Positions 1 through 9,114 are shown, numbered from the stretch's first letter. The stretch is 60,149 bases of DNA from Klebsiella pneumoniae (GCA_945860725.1 CAMAQZ010000007.1:1-60149), one strand, 5' to 3'. Numbers and translations: made by a program. The notes: generated from the letters alone by a model not told the origin.

Positions 1-942
1 GCCATATGGGTCGATCCGGCCGATCCCGCCCGCACGCTGATCGTTGGCACTGACAAGGATATCGACGGCGCGCTCTATGTTTTCGGTCTCGATGGCCGGA
101 TCAAGCAGGAGCGGGTGGTGCGCGGCCTGCTGCGCCCGAACAACGTCGACATCGCCCGCGGCGTGATGTTGGGCGGCAAGCCGGTGGATGTCGCCATCGT
201 CGCCGAGCGCTTCGCCAACCGCCTGCGCGTCTACGCGCTCCCCGACATGCAGCCGCTCGACGGCGGGGGCATCCCGGTGTTCGAGGGCGAGCGCGCCCGT
301 GATGTCATGGGTGTCGCGGCTTGGGTGCGGCCGGTGGACGGTGCGCTGCTCGTCGCCGTGAGCCGCTCGGACCGTCATGCGCCCAAGCAGGGTTATCTGC
401 ACCAGTACCGGTTGGTCGACGACGGCGCGGGTCGCCTGAGCGGACTGTTCGTGCGTGCGTTCGGCGAGTGGAGCGGTCGCAAGGAAATCGAGGCGCTGTC
501 GGTCGATGCGACGGGCGGGCACCTGTTCGCGAGCGACGAAACCTTCGGTCTGCGAAAGTACCGCGTCGATCCGGCGACGGAGGATGCGGATGACGAACTC
601 GCGGCCTTCGGGCTCACGGGTTTCGCGCGCGATCACGAGGGCAGCGCGGTGATGCGGGATGCTGCAGGGCGGGCTTGGCTCTGGGTATCGGACCAGCAGG
701 CCGGTGCGCTGCGGGTGTTCGACCTCGCCGGATCACCCGGCAGCCCCGAAGAGCCGCGCTTCATCGGGCATGTGCCCTTCACAGCACGCGAGACCGACGG
801 CATCGACCTTGTCACCGGCGATCTTCCTGGCTTTCCCGGTGGGTTGCTGGTCGCGATGTCCGGCGATCGGACCTTCCATTTCTATGCGATCGACGACCTT
901 TTGCAGGCCTTGGTGCCGGCCGCAGCGCCCGCGCGGCGCTGA
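1..942 (+). CDS. Beta-propeller phytase family protein, 5' end outside window
   Basis: The frame is open from base 1 and ends at TGA 940-942, so the N-terminus is missing; about 313 residues are visible. The visible part resembles beta-propeller (3-)phytases, which release phosphate from phytate and are usually exported. Family-like cues are IWVDPADPARTLIVGTDKD at the left edge, a conserved 'RPNNVDI' segment, and blade-like repeats ending in 'ASDETFGLRKYRVDP' and 'GPGGLLVAMSGDRT'-type strands. These fit a calcium-dependent propeller. Because the start is absent, neither a signal peptide nor the full number of blades can be checked. Family assignment rests on remembered resemblance; substrate is not proven. 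Nothing downstream appears to be in the same operon. Confidence 0.7.
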   Translation, partial: AIWVDPADPARTLIVGTDKDIDGALYVFGLDGRIKQERVVRGLLRPNNVDIARGVMLGGKPVDVAIVAERFANRLRVYALPDMQPLDGGGIPVFEGERARDVMGVAAWVRPVDGALLVAVSRSDRHAPKQGYLHQYRLVDDGAGRLSGLFVRAFGEWSGRKEIEALSVDATGGHLFASDETFGLRKYRVDPATEDADDELAAFGLTGFARDHEGSAVMRDAAGRAWLWVSDQQAGALRVFDLAGSPGSPEEPRFIGHVPFTARETDGIDLVTGDLPGFPGGLLVAMSGDRTFHFYAIDDLLQALVPAAAPARR

Positions 943-1216
943 GCACCCTGCCGAAAGTCATTTGACTGTCCGTTATCTTGGCAGAGGGTCGTATCCCCCC
1001 ATGCCATGCGAAAAAAAGCCTGTTCCGCGCGCACTGCGCACCACCTTGGCCCCGCGGTCGCGGATCTTGCCATCACCGGATTGCGCGCGGTGCCCGCATC
1101 GGCGCCGCCGCCCCCGTCTCGCGCCTGTCGCTCCGACCGCGGCCGCTGGGCGGCTTTCGGGGCGCGTGGCTGGTGGTTCGCGCCGCGCTGCGCGTCGCTG
1201 CTACAGCTGCGACCGG
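943..1216. other. Non-coding gap between phytase and ndh 3' ends
   Basis: These 274 bases separate a rightward and a leftward gene. There is a run of seven A at about 1011-1017. No convincing terminator hairpin with a T tract was seen. A short frame from 1006 to 1275 begins MRKKACS, but its Arg/Ala/Pro-rich composition and its overlap with the ndh end make it an unlikely gene. Confidence 0.5.
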
Positions 1217-2566
1217 TCAGTGCAGCTTCACGCGCGGTTCCGTCTGCCTCGCGATCAGGCGGGCGAGGGTGGTGAGCGAGGTCTTCCACCAGCCATGCAA
1301 CGCGATCTCGTGCATCTTGTAGAGCGACTGGTACATCCAGCGCGCGAACAGTCCTTCCAGCCAAAGATTTCCGCCGACGAAGTTGCCCATCAGGTTGCCG
1401 ACGGTCGAGTGCTCGCCAAGCGAGACGAGCGAGCCGAAGTCGCGATAACGCCAGGCCGGACTCGTCTTGCCCGCGAGCCGTCGGCGCAAGGCCTTGACGA
1501 GGTACATCGCCTGCTGGTGCGCCGCTTGGGCGCGCGGCGGCACGAGCCGTCCCGGGTGCCCCGCCCACTCGACTGCCGCGCAGTCGCCAAGGGCGTAGAT
1601 ATCGGGGTCATCCACCGAACGTAGCCGGGCATCGACCTTCACCTGGTTGAGGGCGTTGGTGGCGATGCCGAGCTTGGCGAGGAACGCTGCGGCTTTGACG
1701 CCGGCCGCCCACACCACCATCGCGGCGTCGATCACCCGGCCGTCGGCGAGCCGCACCGCTTGCGGCAGCACCTCCGCGACACGCGCGTCGCAGTGCACCT
1801 CCACGTTCAGCTTATCGAGCATGCGGCGTGCAGCGATCGAGATCCGCTCGGGCAGCGCCGGCAGGATGCGTGGTGAGGCTTCGATGAGGTGCAGGCGGAT
1901 GTGTTTGTCGGGATCGATGTTGTCGAGGCTGAAGGACACCAGTTCGCGCGTGGCGTTGTGCAGTTCGGCGGCGAGTTCGACACCGGTCGCGCCCGCCCCG
2001 ACGATCGCCACATCGAGTTGTCCGCGCCGCAGCGGCACGGTCTGGGCGTGCGCGCGCAGGAAGGCGTTGACCAGCCGACGATGGAAGCGGTCGGCTTGGG
2101 CGGTGCTGTCGAGGGCCATCGCGTTCTCAATGACGCCCGGCGTACCGAAATCATTGATATTGCTGCCCACGGCCAACACCAACAGATCGTAGCTGACGCG
2201 CCGAGCGGACACGATCTCCTCGCCATGCTCCTCGTCCATCACCGGACCGACCAATACTTCGCGCGCGGCCCGATCGAGGCCGATCATCTCGCCGTAGCGG
2301 TACTTGAAGCCGTGCCAATGCGACTGCGCGAGGTAATCGAGCTCGTGGACATCGAGGTCGACGGAGCCGGCCGCCAGTTCGTGCAGGTGGGGCTTCCAGA
2401 AATGCGTGCGACCGCGCTCGATGAGCGTGACCTTCGCGCGACCGCGCCGACCGAGGGTGTCGCCGAGACGGGTGGCAAGCTCGAGGCCGCCGGCACCGCC
2501 ACCGACGATGACGATGTGGGGGCGGTCGTTGGGGGGGCGGTCGTTGGGGGGCGTAGCTGGGACCAT
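1217..2566 (-). CDS. ndh: Type II NADH dehydrogenase (NAD(P)/FAD-dependent oxidoreductase)
   Basis: The 449-residue product is a single-subunit membrane-associated NADH:quinone oxidoreductase of the NDH-2 family, feeding electrons to the quinone pool without pumping protons. A first dinucleotide motif (IVGGGAGG, about residues 20-27) should bind FAD. A second (VGAGATGVE, about 189-197) should bind NADH. A late GDCA at 327-330 is the usual FAD-contacting motif, and the C-terminal region is amphipathic, as expected for membrane association. The frame stays open far upstream (to 3379), but that part is antisense to the pirin gene. ATG at 2566 places the first Rossmann fold where the family has it. 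The first 15 residues carry a duplicated Pro/Asn/Asp/Arg motif from a tandem DNA repeat. Sulfide:quinone reductases are related, but the length and motifs fit NDH-2 better. Confidence 0.88.
   Translation of the reverse strand: MVPATPPNDRPPNDRPHIVIVGGGAGGLELATRLGDTLGRRGRAKVTLIERGRTHFWKPHLHELAAGSVDLDVHELDYLAQSHWHGFKYRYGEMIGLDRAAREVLVGPVMDEEHGEEIVSARRVSYDLLVLAVGSNINDFGTPGVIENAMALDSTAQADRFHRRLVNAFLRAHAQTVPLRRGQLDVAIVGAGATGVELAAELHNATRELVSFSLDNIDPDKHIRLHLIEASPRILPALPERISIAARRMLDKLNVEVHCDARVAEVLPQAVRLADGRVIDAAMVVWAAGVKAAAFLAKLGIATNALNQVKVDARLRSVDDPDIYALGDCAAVEWAGHPGRLVPPRAQAAHQQAMYLVKALRRRLAGKTSPAWRYRDFGSLVSLGEHSTVGNLMGNFVGGNLWLEGLFARWMYQSLYKMHEIALHGWWKTSLTTLARLIARQTEPRVKLH
2521..2550. repeat. Perfect 15-bp tandem duplication inside the ndh start region
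   Basis: GGCGGTCGTTGGGGG occurs twice, at 2521-2535 and 2536-2550. On the coding strand this encodes a doubled PPNDR motif close to the ndh start. The G runs (seven at 2531-2537, six at 2546-2551) could favour slippage. The repeat keeps the frame. Confidence 0.9.
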
Positions 2567-2626
2567 GGTCCGGATTATTTGCTCGCGCGCGCATCGGTCG
2601 CGGGAGCGGTATCCTACGCGAGCCTC

Positions 2627-3556
2627 ATGACTTCCGACACCGTCACCGACACCACTGTGCGCGTGCTGCAGCGCGTCATCGAAGCCCAACGCACCGCGGA
2701 CGGTGCGGGCGTCACCTTGTGGCGCAGCCTCGGGCAGGGTCCGTTCGCGCGGCTCGATCCGTTCATCATGCTCGATGAGTTCGGCAGCGACCGCCCAGAC
2801 GAATACATCAAGGGGTTCCCGTCCCATCCGCACCGGGGTTTCCAGACCGTGACCTACATGCTCGCGGGGCACATGCTGCACGAGGATCACCTCGGCAACC
2901 GTGGGCACCTCCGCGCGGGCGATGTGCAATGGATGTCTGCCGGTCGCGGCATCATCCACTCGGAGATGCCGCAGCAGGAAAGCGGTCTGATGCGCGGCTT
3001 CCAGTTGTGGTTGAACCTGCCTGCCGCCGAGAAGATGCGGCCCGCCGAGTACCGGGATATCCCCGCCGCCGCCATCCCTGAACTCGTCGACGCCACAGGC
3101 GTGCGGGCCAAGGTCGTCGCCGGGGAACTGTCGCTCGGTGGCGGGCACGCGAGCGGTCCGGTGACGGGCATCAGCACACAACCGCTGTTCATCGATGTCG
3201 AGCTGCCTGTGGGCACGGCCATCGCGGTGGACATTCCGGCCTCGCACCATGCGTATTGCTATGTCTACGAAGGCGCGCTCGGCGTCCCTGCCGCGACGGG
3301 CGGCGAGGCGACGCTGCGGGCGCGTCAGGGGGGGGTGTTGGGCGGCACGGCCGAGGTGGGCGCCGGCAGCGCAGCGCAAGGCGTACGGTCGCGTGTGACG
3401 CTGCGCGCGACGCAGAGCCGCGGCCGAGCTTTGCTGCTCGCGGCCCGGCCGATCGGGGAGCCGGTGGTGCAGTACGGGCCGTTCGTCATGAACACCCGTG
3501 AGGAGATCGATCAGGCGATCCGTGACTTCCAGTCGGGGCGCTTGGCGGCAGGTTGA
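2627..3556 (+). CDS. Pirin family protein
   Basis: This 309-residue bicupin belongs to the pirin family, non-haem iron proteins; some bacterial members have quercetinase activity or act as redox or transcriptional cofactors. The metal ligands of the N-terminal cupin are all present: His67 and His69 in FPSHPHRG, and His111 and Glu113 in IIHSEMP. The C-terminal cupin follows to about residue 300. The frame is open upstream, but ATG at 2627 is preferred because the earlier part is antisense to ndh and the family normally begins just before the RVLQRVIEAQ-like stretch. It is divergent from ndh with 60 bases between the starts, so the two may share a control region. The enzymatic role is not determinable from sequence. 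Confidence 0.88.
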   Translation: MTSDTVTDTTVRVLQRVIEAQRTADGAGVTLWRSLGQGPFARLDPFIMLDEFGSDRPDEYIKGFPSHPHRGFQTVTYMLAGHMLHEDHLGNRGHLRAGDVQWMSAGRGIIHSEMPQQESGLMRGFQLWLNLPAAEKMRPAEYRDIPAAAIPELVDATGVRAKVVAGELSLGGGHASGPVTGISTQPLFIDVELPVGTAIAVDIPASHHAYCYVYEGALGVPAATGGEATLRARQGGVLGGTAEVGAGSAAQGVRSRVTLRATQSRGRALLLAARPIGEPVVQYGPFVMNTREEIDQAIRDFQSGRLAAG

Positions 3557-3572
3557 GGGGCTTCAACCGCCC

Positions 3573-4922
3573 TCAAGTGAGGAAGATCGCGCCGAGCCCG
3601 AGCAACGTCGCGAAACCGATGCAGTCGGTGAAGGTGGTGATGATCACCCCGGCTGACAACGCCGGATCGATCTCGAAACGTCGCAGCGCGAGCGGCACCA
3701 GCACGCCCACGGCGGCGGCGGCCAGCAGGTTGATGAGCATCGCCGCGGCGATGATGGCGGCGATCTGCCAGGTGCCGAACCAGTACGCCGTCACGAGACC
3801 GACCACCAAGGCCCACAGGAGGCCATTCAGGCCGCCTACCGCGATCTCCTTGAACAGCAGCCAGCGGGCGTTCGACCATTGCACCTGCCCGAGCGCGAGT
3901 CCGCGGATGATGAGCGTCACGGTCTGGGTGCCTGCGATGCCGCCCATCGAGGCGACGATCGGCATCAGCGCCGCCAAGGCAGCGACCTTCTCGATGGTGC
4001 CCTCGAAGGTCTTGACCACCGCGGCCGCCAAGAATGCCGTGACGAGGTTGATGCCGAGCCACAGCAACCGGCGGCGCGTCGAGGGGAGGATGCCTGCGAA
4101 CAGGTCCTCGTCATCCTGCAGACCGGCCATCGACAGCACCGAGTGTTCGGCCTCCTCGCGGATGACATCGACCACATCGTCGATGGTGATGCGCCCGATT
4201 AATCGTCCTTCCGAGTCGACCACCGCCGCCGACACGAAGTCGCGGTCCTGGAAGATCTGGGCCACATCGTGCGCCGCGGTCGAGGGGTCGATGCGCGCGG
4301 CCTCCGCATCGAGGCTCTGGCCGACGGTCGCCTCGGCATCGCCGGTGATGAGCCGGGTCAGGGCGATGGTGCCGAGGTAGCGGTCGTCGCGATCGACGAC
4401 GAACAGGCTGTCGGTGCGGGGCGGCAGATCGCCGCGCATGCGAAGGTAGCGCAGCACCACTTCGAGCGAGACATCGGCGCGGACGCTCACCGTGTCGGTG
4501 TTCATGAGTCCGCCGGCGCTGTCTTCGGGCCACGACAGCACGGCCCGCAGCCGCTCGCGGTCGCGCTGGTCCATGGAGTGGAGCACCTGGCGCGTGACCG
4601 CCTCGGGCAGATCACCGACGAGATCGGCGAGGTCATCGACTTCGAGACCCTCGGTCGCCGCCACCAATTCGCCGGGCTCCATGGAGTCGATGAGCTCCTG
4701 GCGCACTTTCTCGTTGAGCTCGACGAGCACATCGCCCTCGAGGTCCCGCTCGACCATCTCCCAGACGAGTTCGCGTTGTCGTGGCGGAACGGACTCGAGC
4801 AGCGAGGCGATCTCGGTGGGGTGCAGCGCCGCCACCATGCGCTCGGCCGAGCGCAGCGTACCGGCGTCGAGGGCTTGGCGCAGCGCGCTGAGCCGCACCT
4901 GCTTGCCTGTGAGTTCGGTCAT
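3573..4922 (-). CDS. mgtE: Magnesium transporter MgtE
   Basis: The 449-residue protein has the standard MgtE layout. A cytoplasmic N domain spans about 1-130, a CBS pair about 135-255 (starting at SAGGLM), and five hydrophobic segments lie from about 285 to the C-terminus. The pore-region signature MPIVASMGGIAGTQT lies near 319-333. MgtE is an inner-membrane Mg2+ channel/transporter gated by Mg2+ binding to the N and CBS domains. Its ATG overlaps the end of rapZ by 4 bases (ATGA), so the two are probably translated together. It is the last gene of the leftward kdsD-to-mgtE block and converges on pirin 16 bases away. In Xanthomonas-like genomes mgtE follows PTS genes downstream of rapZ; those genes are absent here. 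Confidence 0.93.
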   Translation of the reverse strand: MTELTGKQVRLSALRQALDAGTLRSAERMVAALHPTEIASLLESVPPRQRELVWEMVERDLEGDVLVELNEKVRQELIDSMEPGELVAATEGLEVDDLADLVGDLPEAVTRQVLHSMDQRDRERLRAVLSWPEDSAGGLMNTDTVSVRADVSLEVVLRYLRMRGDLPPRTDSLFVVDRDDRYLGTIALTRLITGDAEATVGQSLDAEAARIDPSTAAHDVAQIFQDRDFVSAAVVDSEGRLIGRITIDDVVDVIREEAEHSVLSMAGLQDDEDLFAGILPSTRRRLLWLGINLVTAFLAAAVVKTFEGTIEKVAALAALMPIVASMGGIAGTQTVTLIIRGLALGQVQWSNARWLLFKEIAVGGLNGLLWALVVGLVTAYWFGTWQIAAIIAAAMLINLLAAAAVGVLVPLALRRFEIDPALSAGVIITTFTDCIGFATLLGLGAIFLT

Positions 4923-5803
4923 GTCCGGCCCGGCAGATCGAGGGAGTGATGGCGACGGCTGAGACCCGGCACCTCAGGCGCGAGGCGTTGGACGAGGCGC
5001 TCGACGAGATAGACCGAGCGGTGCTGGCCACCGGTGCAGCCGACGCCGAGGGTGAGATAGCGCCGGTGGGCGGCACGGTGTTCGGTGATGCGGGCGCCGA
5101 TGAACTGCGCGTACTCATCGAGCAGTCGCTGCACTTCAGGCCGTTCGTCGAGCCAGCGGATCACCGCCGGATCGCGCCCCGTGAGCGGTCGCAGGGCGGT
5201 GTCCCAGTATGGGTTCGGCAGCGTGCGCGCATCGAAGACGAAGTCGCAGTCGCCCGGTACGCCATGCTTGAAGCCGAACGACACGAGCGTTACGGACAGC
5301 TGCTCGGCGCGCCGGTGGTCCACCCGCTGGACGATGAGTTCGCGCAACTGGTGCACGCCGAGGTGGGTGGTGTCGATGACGAGATCGGCGGCCTGGATGA
5401 CCGGGTCGAGCAGTTCGCGCTCGCGCAAGATCGCCTGCTGCAGCGACTCGCCGGCTTGCGCGAGCGGATGTCGACGCTTGGTCTCGCCGAACCGGCGCAG
5501 CAGTTCGGTGTCGGCTGCGGTCACCGCCAAGAGTTCGCAGCGCAGACCGCTGCGCCGCAGCGCTTCGAGGGTGCTCGGCAGATCGGTGGGGCTGAGGGCG
5601 TTGTCGCGTGCGTCGATGCCGATGGCGGTCTGGTCGAACACGCCCGTTTCGCCGTTTCGCAGCGAGTGCGAGACGAAGTATTCGAGCAGGCTCGCCGGCA
5701 GATTGTCGACGCAGAAATAGCCGACATCCTCGAGCGCGTGCAACACGACGCTCTTGCCGGCCCCGGAGAGGCCGCTCACGAGGATGATCCGCATACCCGG
5801 CAT
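4919..5803 (-). CDS. rapZ: RNase adapter protein RapZ
   Basis: The 294-residue product matches RapZ (YvcJ family). A P-loop GLSGAGKS at residues 11-18 binds nucleotide. The C-terminal domain has the family blocks SFGFKHGVPGDCDFVFD and GVGCTGGQHRSVYL. In enterobacteria RapZ binds glucosamine-6-phosphate and directs RNase E to the sRNA GlmZ, tuning GlmS; elsewhere it is linked more loosely to cell-envelope precursor supply. ATG 5803 is used; a second Met at codon 4 (MRIILVSG) is an equally plausible start. It follows hpf after 9 bases and overlaps mgtE by 4. No GlmY/GlmZ-like RNA is visible in the window. Confidence 0.93.
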   Translation of the reverse strand: MPGMRIILVSGLSGAGKSVVLHALEDVGYFCVDNLPASLLEYFVSHSLRNGETGVFDQTAIGIDARDNALSPTDLPSTLEALRRSGLRCELLAVTAADTELLRRFGETKRRHPLAQAGESLQQAILRERELLDPVIQAADLVIDTTHLGVHQLRELIVQRVDHRRAEQLSVTLVSFGFKHGVPGDCDFVFDARTLPNPYWDTALRPLTGRDPAVIRWLDERPEVQRLLDEYAQFIGARITEHRAAHRRYLTLGVGCTGGQHRSVYLVERLVQRLAPEVPGLSRRHHSLDLPGRT

Positions 5804-5812
5804 GACGAGGTC

Positions 5813-6130
5813 TCAGTGCCGCGCGGCGCGGCCTTCCTCGGCATGGTGGTCGGCGGCTTTCTCCTTGCGCTTCTTCACCAAGCGGTCGAGTTTATCGGCG
5901 AGCGCATCGATGGCGGCGTACATGTCCGCTGCGGTCGCTTCGGCATGGATATCGGTGCCCGGCACGCGCAGCGTGGCCTCCGCCGAGTGCCGCAGCTTCT
6001 CGACGGACAGCACGCAATGGGCATCGATCAGCTGGTCGAAGTGACGCACGATGCGTTCCATCTTTTTGACCACGTAGGCGCGCATCGATTCGGTGACCTC
6101 GACATGGCGTCCGGTGACTTCGATCTGCAT
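5813..6130 (-). CDS. hpf: Ribosome hibernation promoting factor, short form
   Basis: The 105-residue protein is a short HPF/YfiA-type factor. It binds the 30S decoding region in stationary phase and helps form inactive 100S ribosomes. Family features are the MQIEVTGRHVEVTE opening, the hydrophobic/basic alternation, and a Lys/Arg-rich helix LDRLVKKRKEK. It lacks the extra C-terminal domain of long HPF. A very strong Shine-Dalgarno, AGGAGG, lies at 6139-6144 (reverse strand), nine bases before the ATG. Its place after rpoN is the classical arrangement, and the ptsN gene usually next is missing. Confidence 0.93.
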   Translation of the reverse strand: MQIEVTGRHVEVTESMRAYVVKKMERIVRHFDQLIDAHCVLSVEKLRHSAEATLRVPGTDIHAEATAADMYAAIDALADKLDRLVKKRKEKAADHHAEEGRAARH

Positions 6131-6183
6131 GGCCTGATCCTCCTGATCGTTATCCGTAAGGCCCCATCCTGCTAGGGATGAGG

Positions 6184-7680
6184 TTAGCGCGAACTGTCCC
6201 GCTTGCGCTCGGCGGAAGAGGCGATACCGATCGCCTCGCGGTATTTGGCCACCGTACGGCGGGCGACCGGGATGCCCTGGGCCGAGAGCAATTCGGCGAG
6301 TTTGCCATCCGACAGCGGCGCACCGGCGGATTCGTCGGTGATCAGACGCCGGATCTTCGCCCGAATCGCGGTGGAGGATGTCCCCGCACCGTCATCGCCC
6401 TCGACCTGGCTCGAGAAGAAGTATCGCAGTTCGAACACGCCGCGGGGGGTATGCAGGTATTTTCCCGAGGTGACCCGGGAGACCGTCGATTCATGCATGC
6501 CGATCGCAGCGGCGATGTCCTTCAGGATCATCGGTTTCATGTGCTCCTCACCCTGGGCGAGGAACTCGCTCTGACGCTCGACGACCGCGCGGGCGACCTT
6601 CAGGAGGGTGTCGTGGCGGATCTCGAGGCTCTTGAGGAGCCAACGCGCCTCCTGCAGCTGCGAACGCAGCAGGGCATGGCCGCCGCCCCCTGCACCTTGG
6701 CCGATCAAGCCGGCGTACTCGTTGTTGACGCGCAGACGGGGCAGGGTGCGACCGTTGAGCTCCACCGACCAGCCGCGTGCGGTGCGCTGCACCATGGCAT
6801 CGGGGACGATGTATTCAGGTCGCAGAGCGCTGATAAGGCTACCGGGTTTCGGGTGGCAGGCGCGGACGAGGGCCACCGCGGCGACCAGCGTCTCATCGTC
6901 GGCCGCATCATCCTCGCCCTGCAAGCCTTCCGCTTCGAGCGCCCGGCGTAGTGGCCCAAGATCGCGCTGTGCGAGCAGTTTCAGGTGATGATCGACGATG
7001 CGGCGCGCGAGCGAGAGGCCCTGCGTCGCTGGGGTGAGCGCGGCCAACTGCAGCTGCAGGCATTCGATGAGATCGCGCGCGCCGATACCGACCGGGTCGA
7101 GCTTCTGCACCAGCAGCAAGACGCGCTCGATCTCTTCCTCGTCATGAAGCACCGCGCCGATCGGTCCATGGTGGGCAAGGTCGAGGGCGACCTCGGCGAA
7201 GGTCTCCGTCAGGTAGCCGTCGTCATCGATCGCATCGACCAACGCTGCGGCGACTTCAAGGTCGGATTCGGACAGACCGAGCAAGGTCAGTTGACCGAGC
7301 AGGTGTTCGCGCAGCGACTCCCCTCGCTCGTCGGCGAGGTCGCGGGGGCGGTCCTCGTCATCCTCGGCTCGACCGGAGTCGCTGCCGGTACCGGCGCGGT
7401 CGGCCCACGGTTGGTCTACGATCTCGACTTCGACCGGTTCGGTGAAGCCTGCCTCCTCGGTGGGCGGCGCGGCGGCCGTGAAGTGTGCGCCGAGCTCGAA
7501 GTCCACGGCCTCTGCGGCTTCGGGCTCCTCCTGCTCCAGCATGACGTTGGATTCGAGCACTTCGGCAAGGTGCGCCTGCAGTTCGAGCGTCGGCATCTGC
7601 AGGAGGCGGATGGCCTGCTGCAACTGCGGCGTCATCGTGAGCGATTGGCCGAGCTTGAGTTGCAGCGACTGCTTGAGCAT
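6184..7680 (-). CDS. rpoN: RNA polymerase sigma-54 factor
   Basis: This 498-residue protein is sigma-54, which recognises -24/-12 promoters and needs enhancer-binding ATPases. The Gln-rich region I begins LKQSLQLKLGQSLTMTPQL and is followed by a long acidic region II (about 50-120). The core-binding domain comes next, then a helix-turn-helix around KDIAAAIGMHESTVSRVTSG. The RpoN box ARRTVAKYRE is at about 473-482. Nothing is truncated. The gene follows lptB after 34 bases and precedes hpf by 53 bases, in the conserved lptB-rpoN-hpf order. No obvious -24/-12 promoter was recognised upstream of genes in this window, but a systematic scan was not possible. Confidence 0.96.
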   Translation of the reverse strand: MLKQSLQLKLGQSLTMTPQLQQAIRLLQMPTLELQAHLAEVLESNVMLEQEEPEAAEAVDFELGAHFTAAAPPTEEAGFTEPVEVEIVDQPWADRAGTGSDSGRAEDDEDRPRDLADERGESLREHLLGQLTLLGLSESDLEVAAALVDAIDDDGYLTETFAEVALDLAHHGPIGAVLHDEEEIERVLLLVQKLDPVGIGARDLIECLQLQLAALTPATQGLSLARRIVDHHLKLLAQRDLGPLRRALEAEGLQGEDDAADDETLVAAVALVRACHPKPGSLISALRPEYIVPDAMVQRTARGWSVELNGRTLPRLRVNNEYAGLIGQGAGGGGHALLRSQLQEARWLLKSLEIRHDTLLKVARAVVERQSEFLAQGEEHMKPMILKDIAAAIGMHESTVSRVTSGKYLHTPRGVFELRYFFSSQVEGDDGAGTSSTAIRAKIRRLITDESAGAPLSDGKLAELLSAQGIPVARRTVAKYREAIGIASSAERKRDSSR

Positions 7681-7714
7681 CGAGAAGACTCGCGAGGCGT
7701 CCCTGGGACGTCAC

Positions 7715-8467
7715 TTACAGGCGGAAGGATTCACCTAAGTACACCTCACGCACGCGGGGATTGGCAAGGATTTCCTCGGCCTCACCTTGGGCGATGACGA
7801 TGCCGTCGCCGATGATGTACGAGCGTCGGCACACACCGAGCGTCTCGCGCACGTTGTGGTCGGTGATCAGCACCCCGATGCCACGCGCGGCGAGTTCGCG
7901 CACGATGCGCTGGATATCGAGCACCGAGATCGGATCCACCCCTGCGAACGGCTCATCGAGCAGCAGGAACTGCGGGTCTGCGGCCAGCGCGCGCGCGATC
8001 TCGACACGACGCCGTTCGCCGCCGGAGAGCGCCATGCCGGGAGAGCGCCGCACATGGTCGATACGCAGATCGGCGAGGATCTCCTCGCAGCGCGCGCGTC
8101 GTGCCTCCCGATCGAGACCCGCGCGGGTCTCGAGGATCGCGAGGATGTTGTCCTCGACGCTCAACTTGCGGAACACGGAGGCTTCTTGCGGTAGATAGCC
8201 GATCCCCGCGCGGGCGCGGCGATGGATGGGCTCGTGCGTCAAGTCGAGATCATCGAGCAGGATGCGGCCGGCATCCGCGGGCACGAGCCCGACGATCATG
8301 TAGAAGGCGGTGGTCTTGCCCGCGCCGTTCGGGCCGAGCAGGCCGACGATCTCGCCCGCACCGACCTCGAGCGACAGGTCACGGACCACGGTGCGTGCGC
8401 CATAGGTCTTGGCGAGGTTGCGGGCGATCAGTCGTCGACTGCCGTCGCCCACGGGCAACACGCTCAC
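7715..8467 (-). CDS. lptB: LPS export ABC transporter ATP-binding protein LptB
   Basis: The 250-residue ATPase powers LPS extraction from the inner membrane with LptF/LptG, neither of which is in the window. Walker A is GPNGAGKT (45-52), the signature LSGGE (147-151), and Walker B FLLLDEP (about 167-173), followed by D-loop and switch His in TDHN. The open frame extends upstream to 8620. The start is set at GTG 8467 because it overlaps the lptA stop as GTGA, the coupling used elsewhere in this cluster, and gives the family length. Confidence 0.94.
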   Translation of the reverse strand: MSVLPVGDGSRRLIARNLAKTYGARTVVRDLSLEVGAGEIVGLLGPNGAGKTTAFYMIVGLVPADAGRILLDDLDLTHEPIHRRARAGIGYLPQEASVFRKLSVEDNILAILETRAGLDREARRARCEEILADLRIDHVRRSPGMALSGGERRRVEIARALAADPQFLLLDEPFAGVDPISVLDIQRIVRELAARGIGVLITDHNVRETLGVCRRSYIIGDGIVIAQGEAEEILANPRVREVYLGESFRL

Positions 8468-9114
8468 GGGGTCACCTTCGGTTCGGGGGCGGTCTGTGGG
8501 CGGATCACGATCCGGACCCGCTCGTCGCTGCCTGTGCTCTTGCCGGCTTGGACACGCTGCGCCGCGATCTCGTAGACCAGTTGCTGGCCACGGATCTCGC
8601 TGCGGCCATCGCTCAGCCACGCGTTCTCCTTGAGGGTCACGGTGCCGCCGCGGGTCTCGTAGACCAACGAGCCGGCGCGGCCGCGCGCTTTGCCGCCGGT
8701 CTGCAGCTGTTGCTCGAACTCTGCGGGCTTGCCGCGCACCGTGGCGCGCGCCAGCTGGTCGGCGATGAAGTTCACGACGGCCTCCTCGGCCCGCATCGTC
8801 CCGCCCTCGACATCGATCTTCACCTTGCCGCTGAAGGTCCAGGTCGCGTCCTTGAAATCGAGTCCGGTCGCCCGGGCGCGTTCGGCCTGCACGCGCAGCG
8901 GACCTTGGGTGATCACCACATCGCGGAAGAGCAGCGTGTTGCTGCGGTAATCGACATCTGACGACGCCGCATCGACCACGATCTCGGCGTTACGGCTTTT
9001 GGTGGGCTGCGCTGCGATCACAGGCATCGCAAGCACGAGCGCGAGGATCGCCGCGAAGGCGACGCGGGTGGATCTGGGCTGGCGCCCCAGAGTGTCAGGG
9101 TTGGAAGCGGCCAT
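8464..9114 (-). CDS. lptA: Lipopolysaccharide transport periplasmic protein LptA
   Basis: The 216-residue product is the OstA-fold periplasmic bridge that carries LPS between LptC and the outer-membrane LptD/E. From ATG 9114 there is a signal peptide with basic n-region and hydrophobic core [18 protein letters not shown]. The OstA/LptA domain follows, beginning around [19 protein letters not shown]. The C-terminus is rich in Pro and Lys. The start overlaps lptC by 20 bases and the end overlaps lptB by 4. The upstream open frame to 9366 is antisense-like sequence within lptC and is rejected as coding. It is somewhat longer than the E. coli protein. Confidence 0.88.
   Translation of the reverse strand: MAASNPDTLGRQPRSTRVAFAAILALVLAMPVIAAQPTKSRNAEIVVDAASSDVDYRSNTLLFRDVVITQGPLRVQAERARATGLDFKDATWTFSGKVKIDVEGGTMRAEEAVVNFIADQLARATVRGKPAEFEQQLQTGGKARGRAGSLVYETRGGTVTLKENAWLSDGRSEIRGQQLVYEIAAQRVQAGKSTGSDERVRIVIRPQTAPEPKVTP

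Noticed and set aside
1006-1275. Open frame of 89 codons starting MRKKACS
   Set aside because: Arg/Ala/Pro-rich low-complexity product, no ribosome site, no family resemblance, and overlap with the ndh end; typical spurious frame in GC-rich DNA.
6131-6183. Hairpin in the rpoN-hpf gap as a terminator
   Set aside because: A 5-bp stem (CATCC/GGATG) is too weak and not followed by T; the genes are likely cotranscribed.
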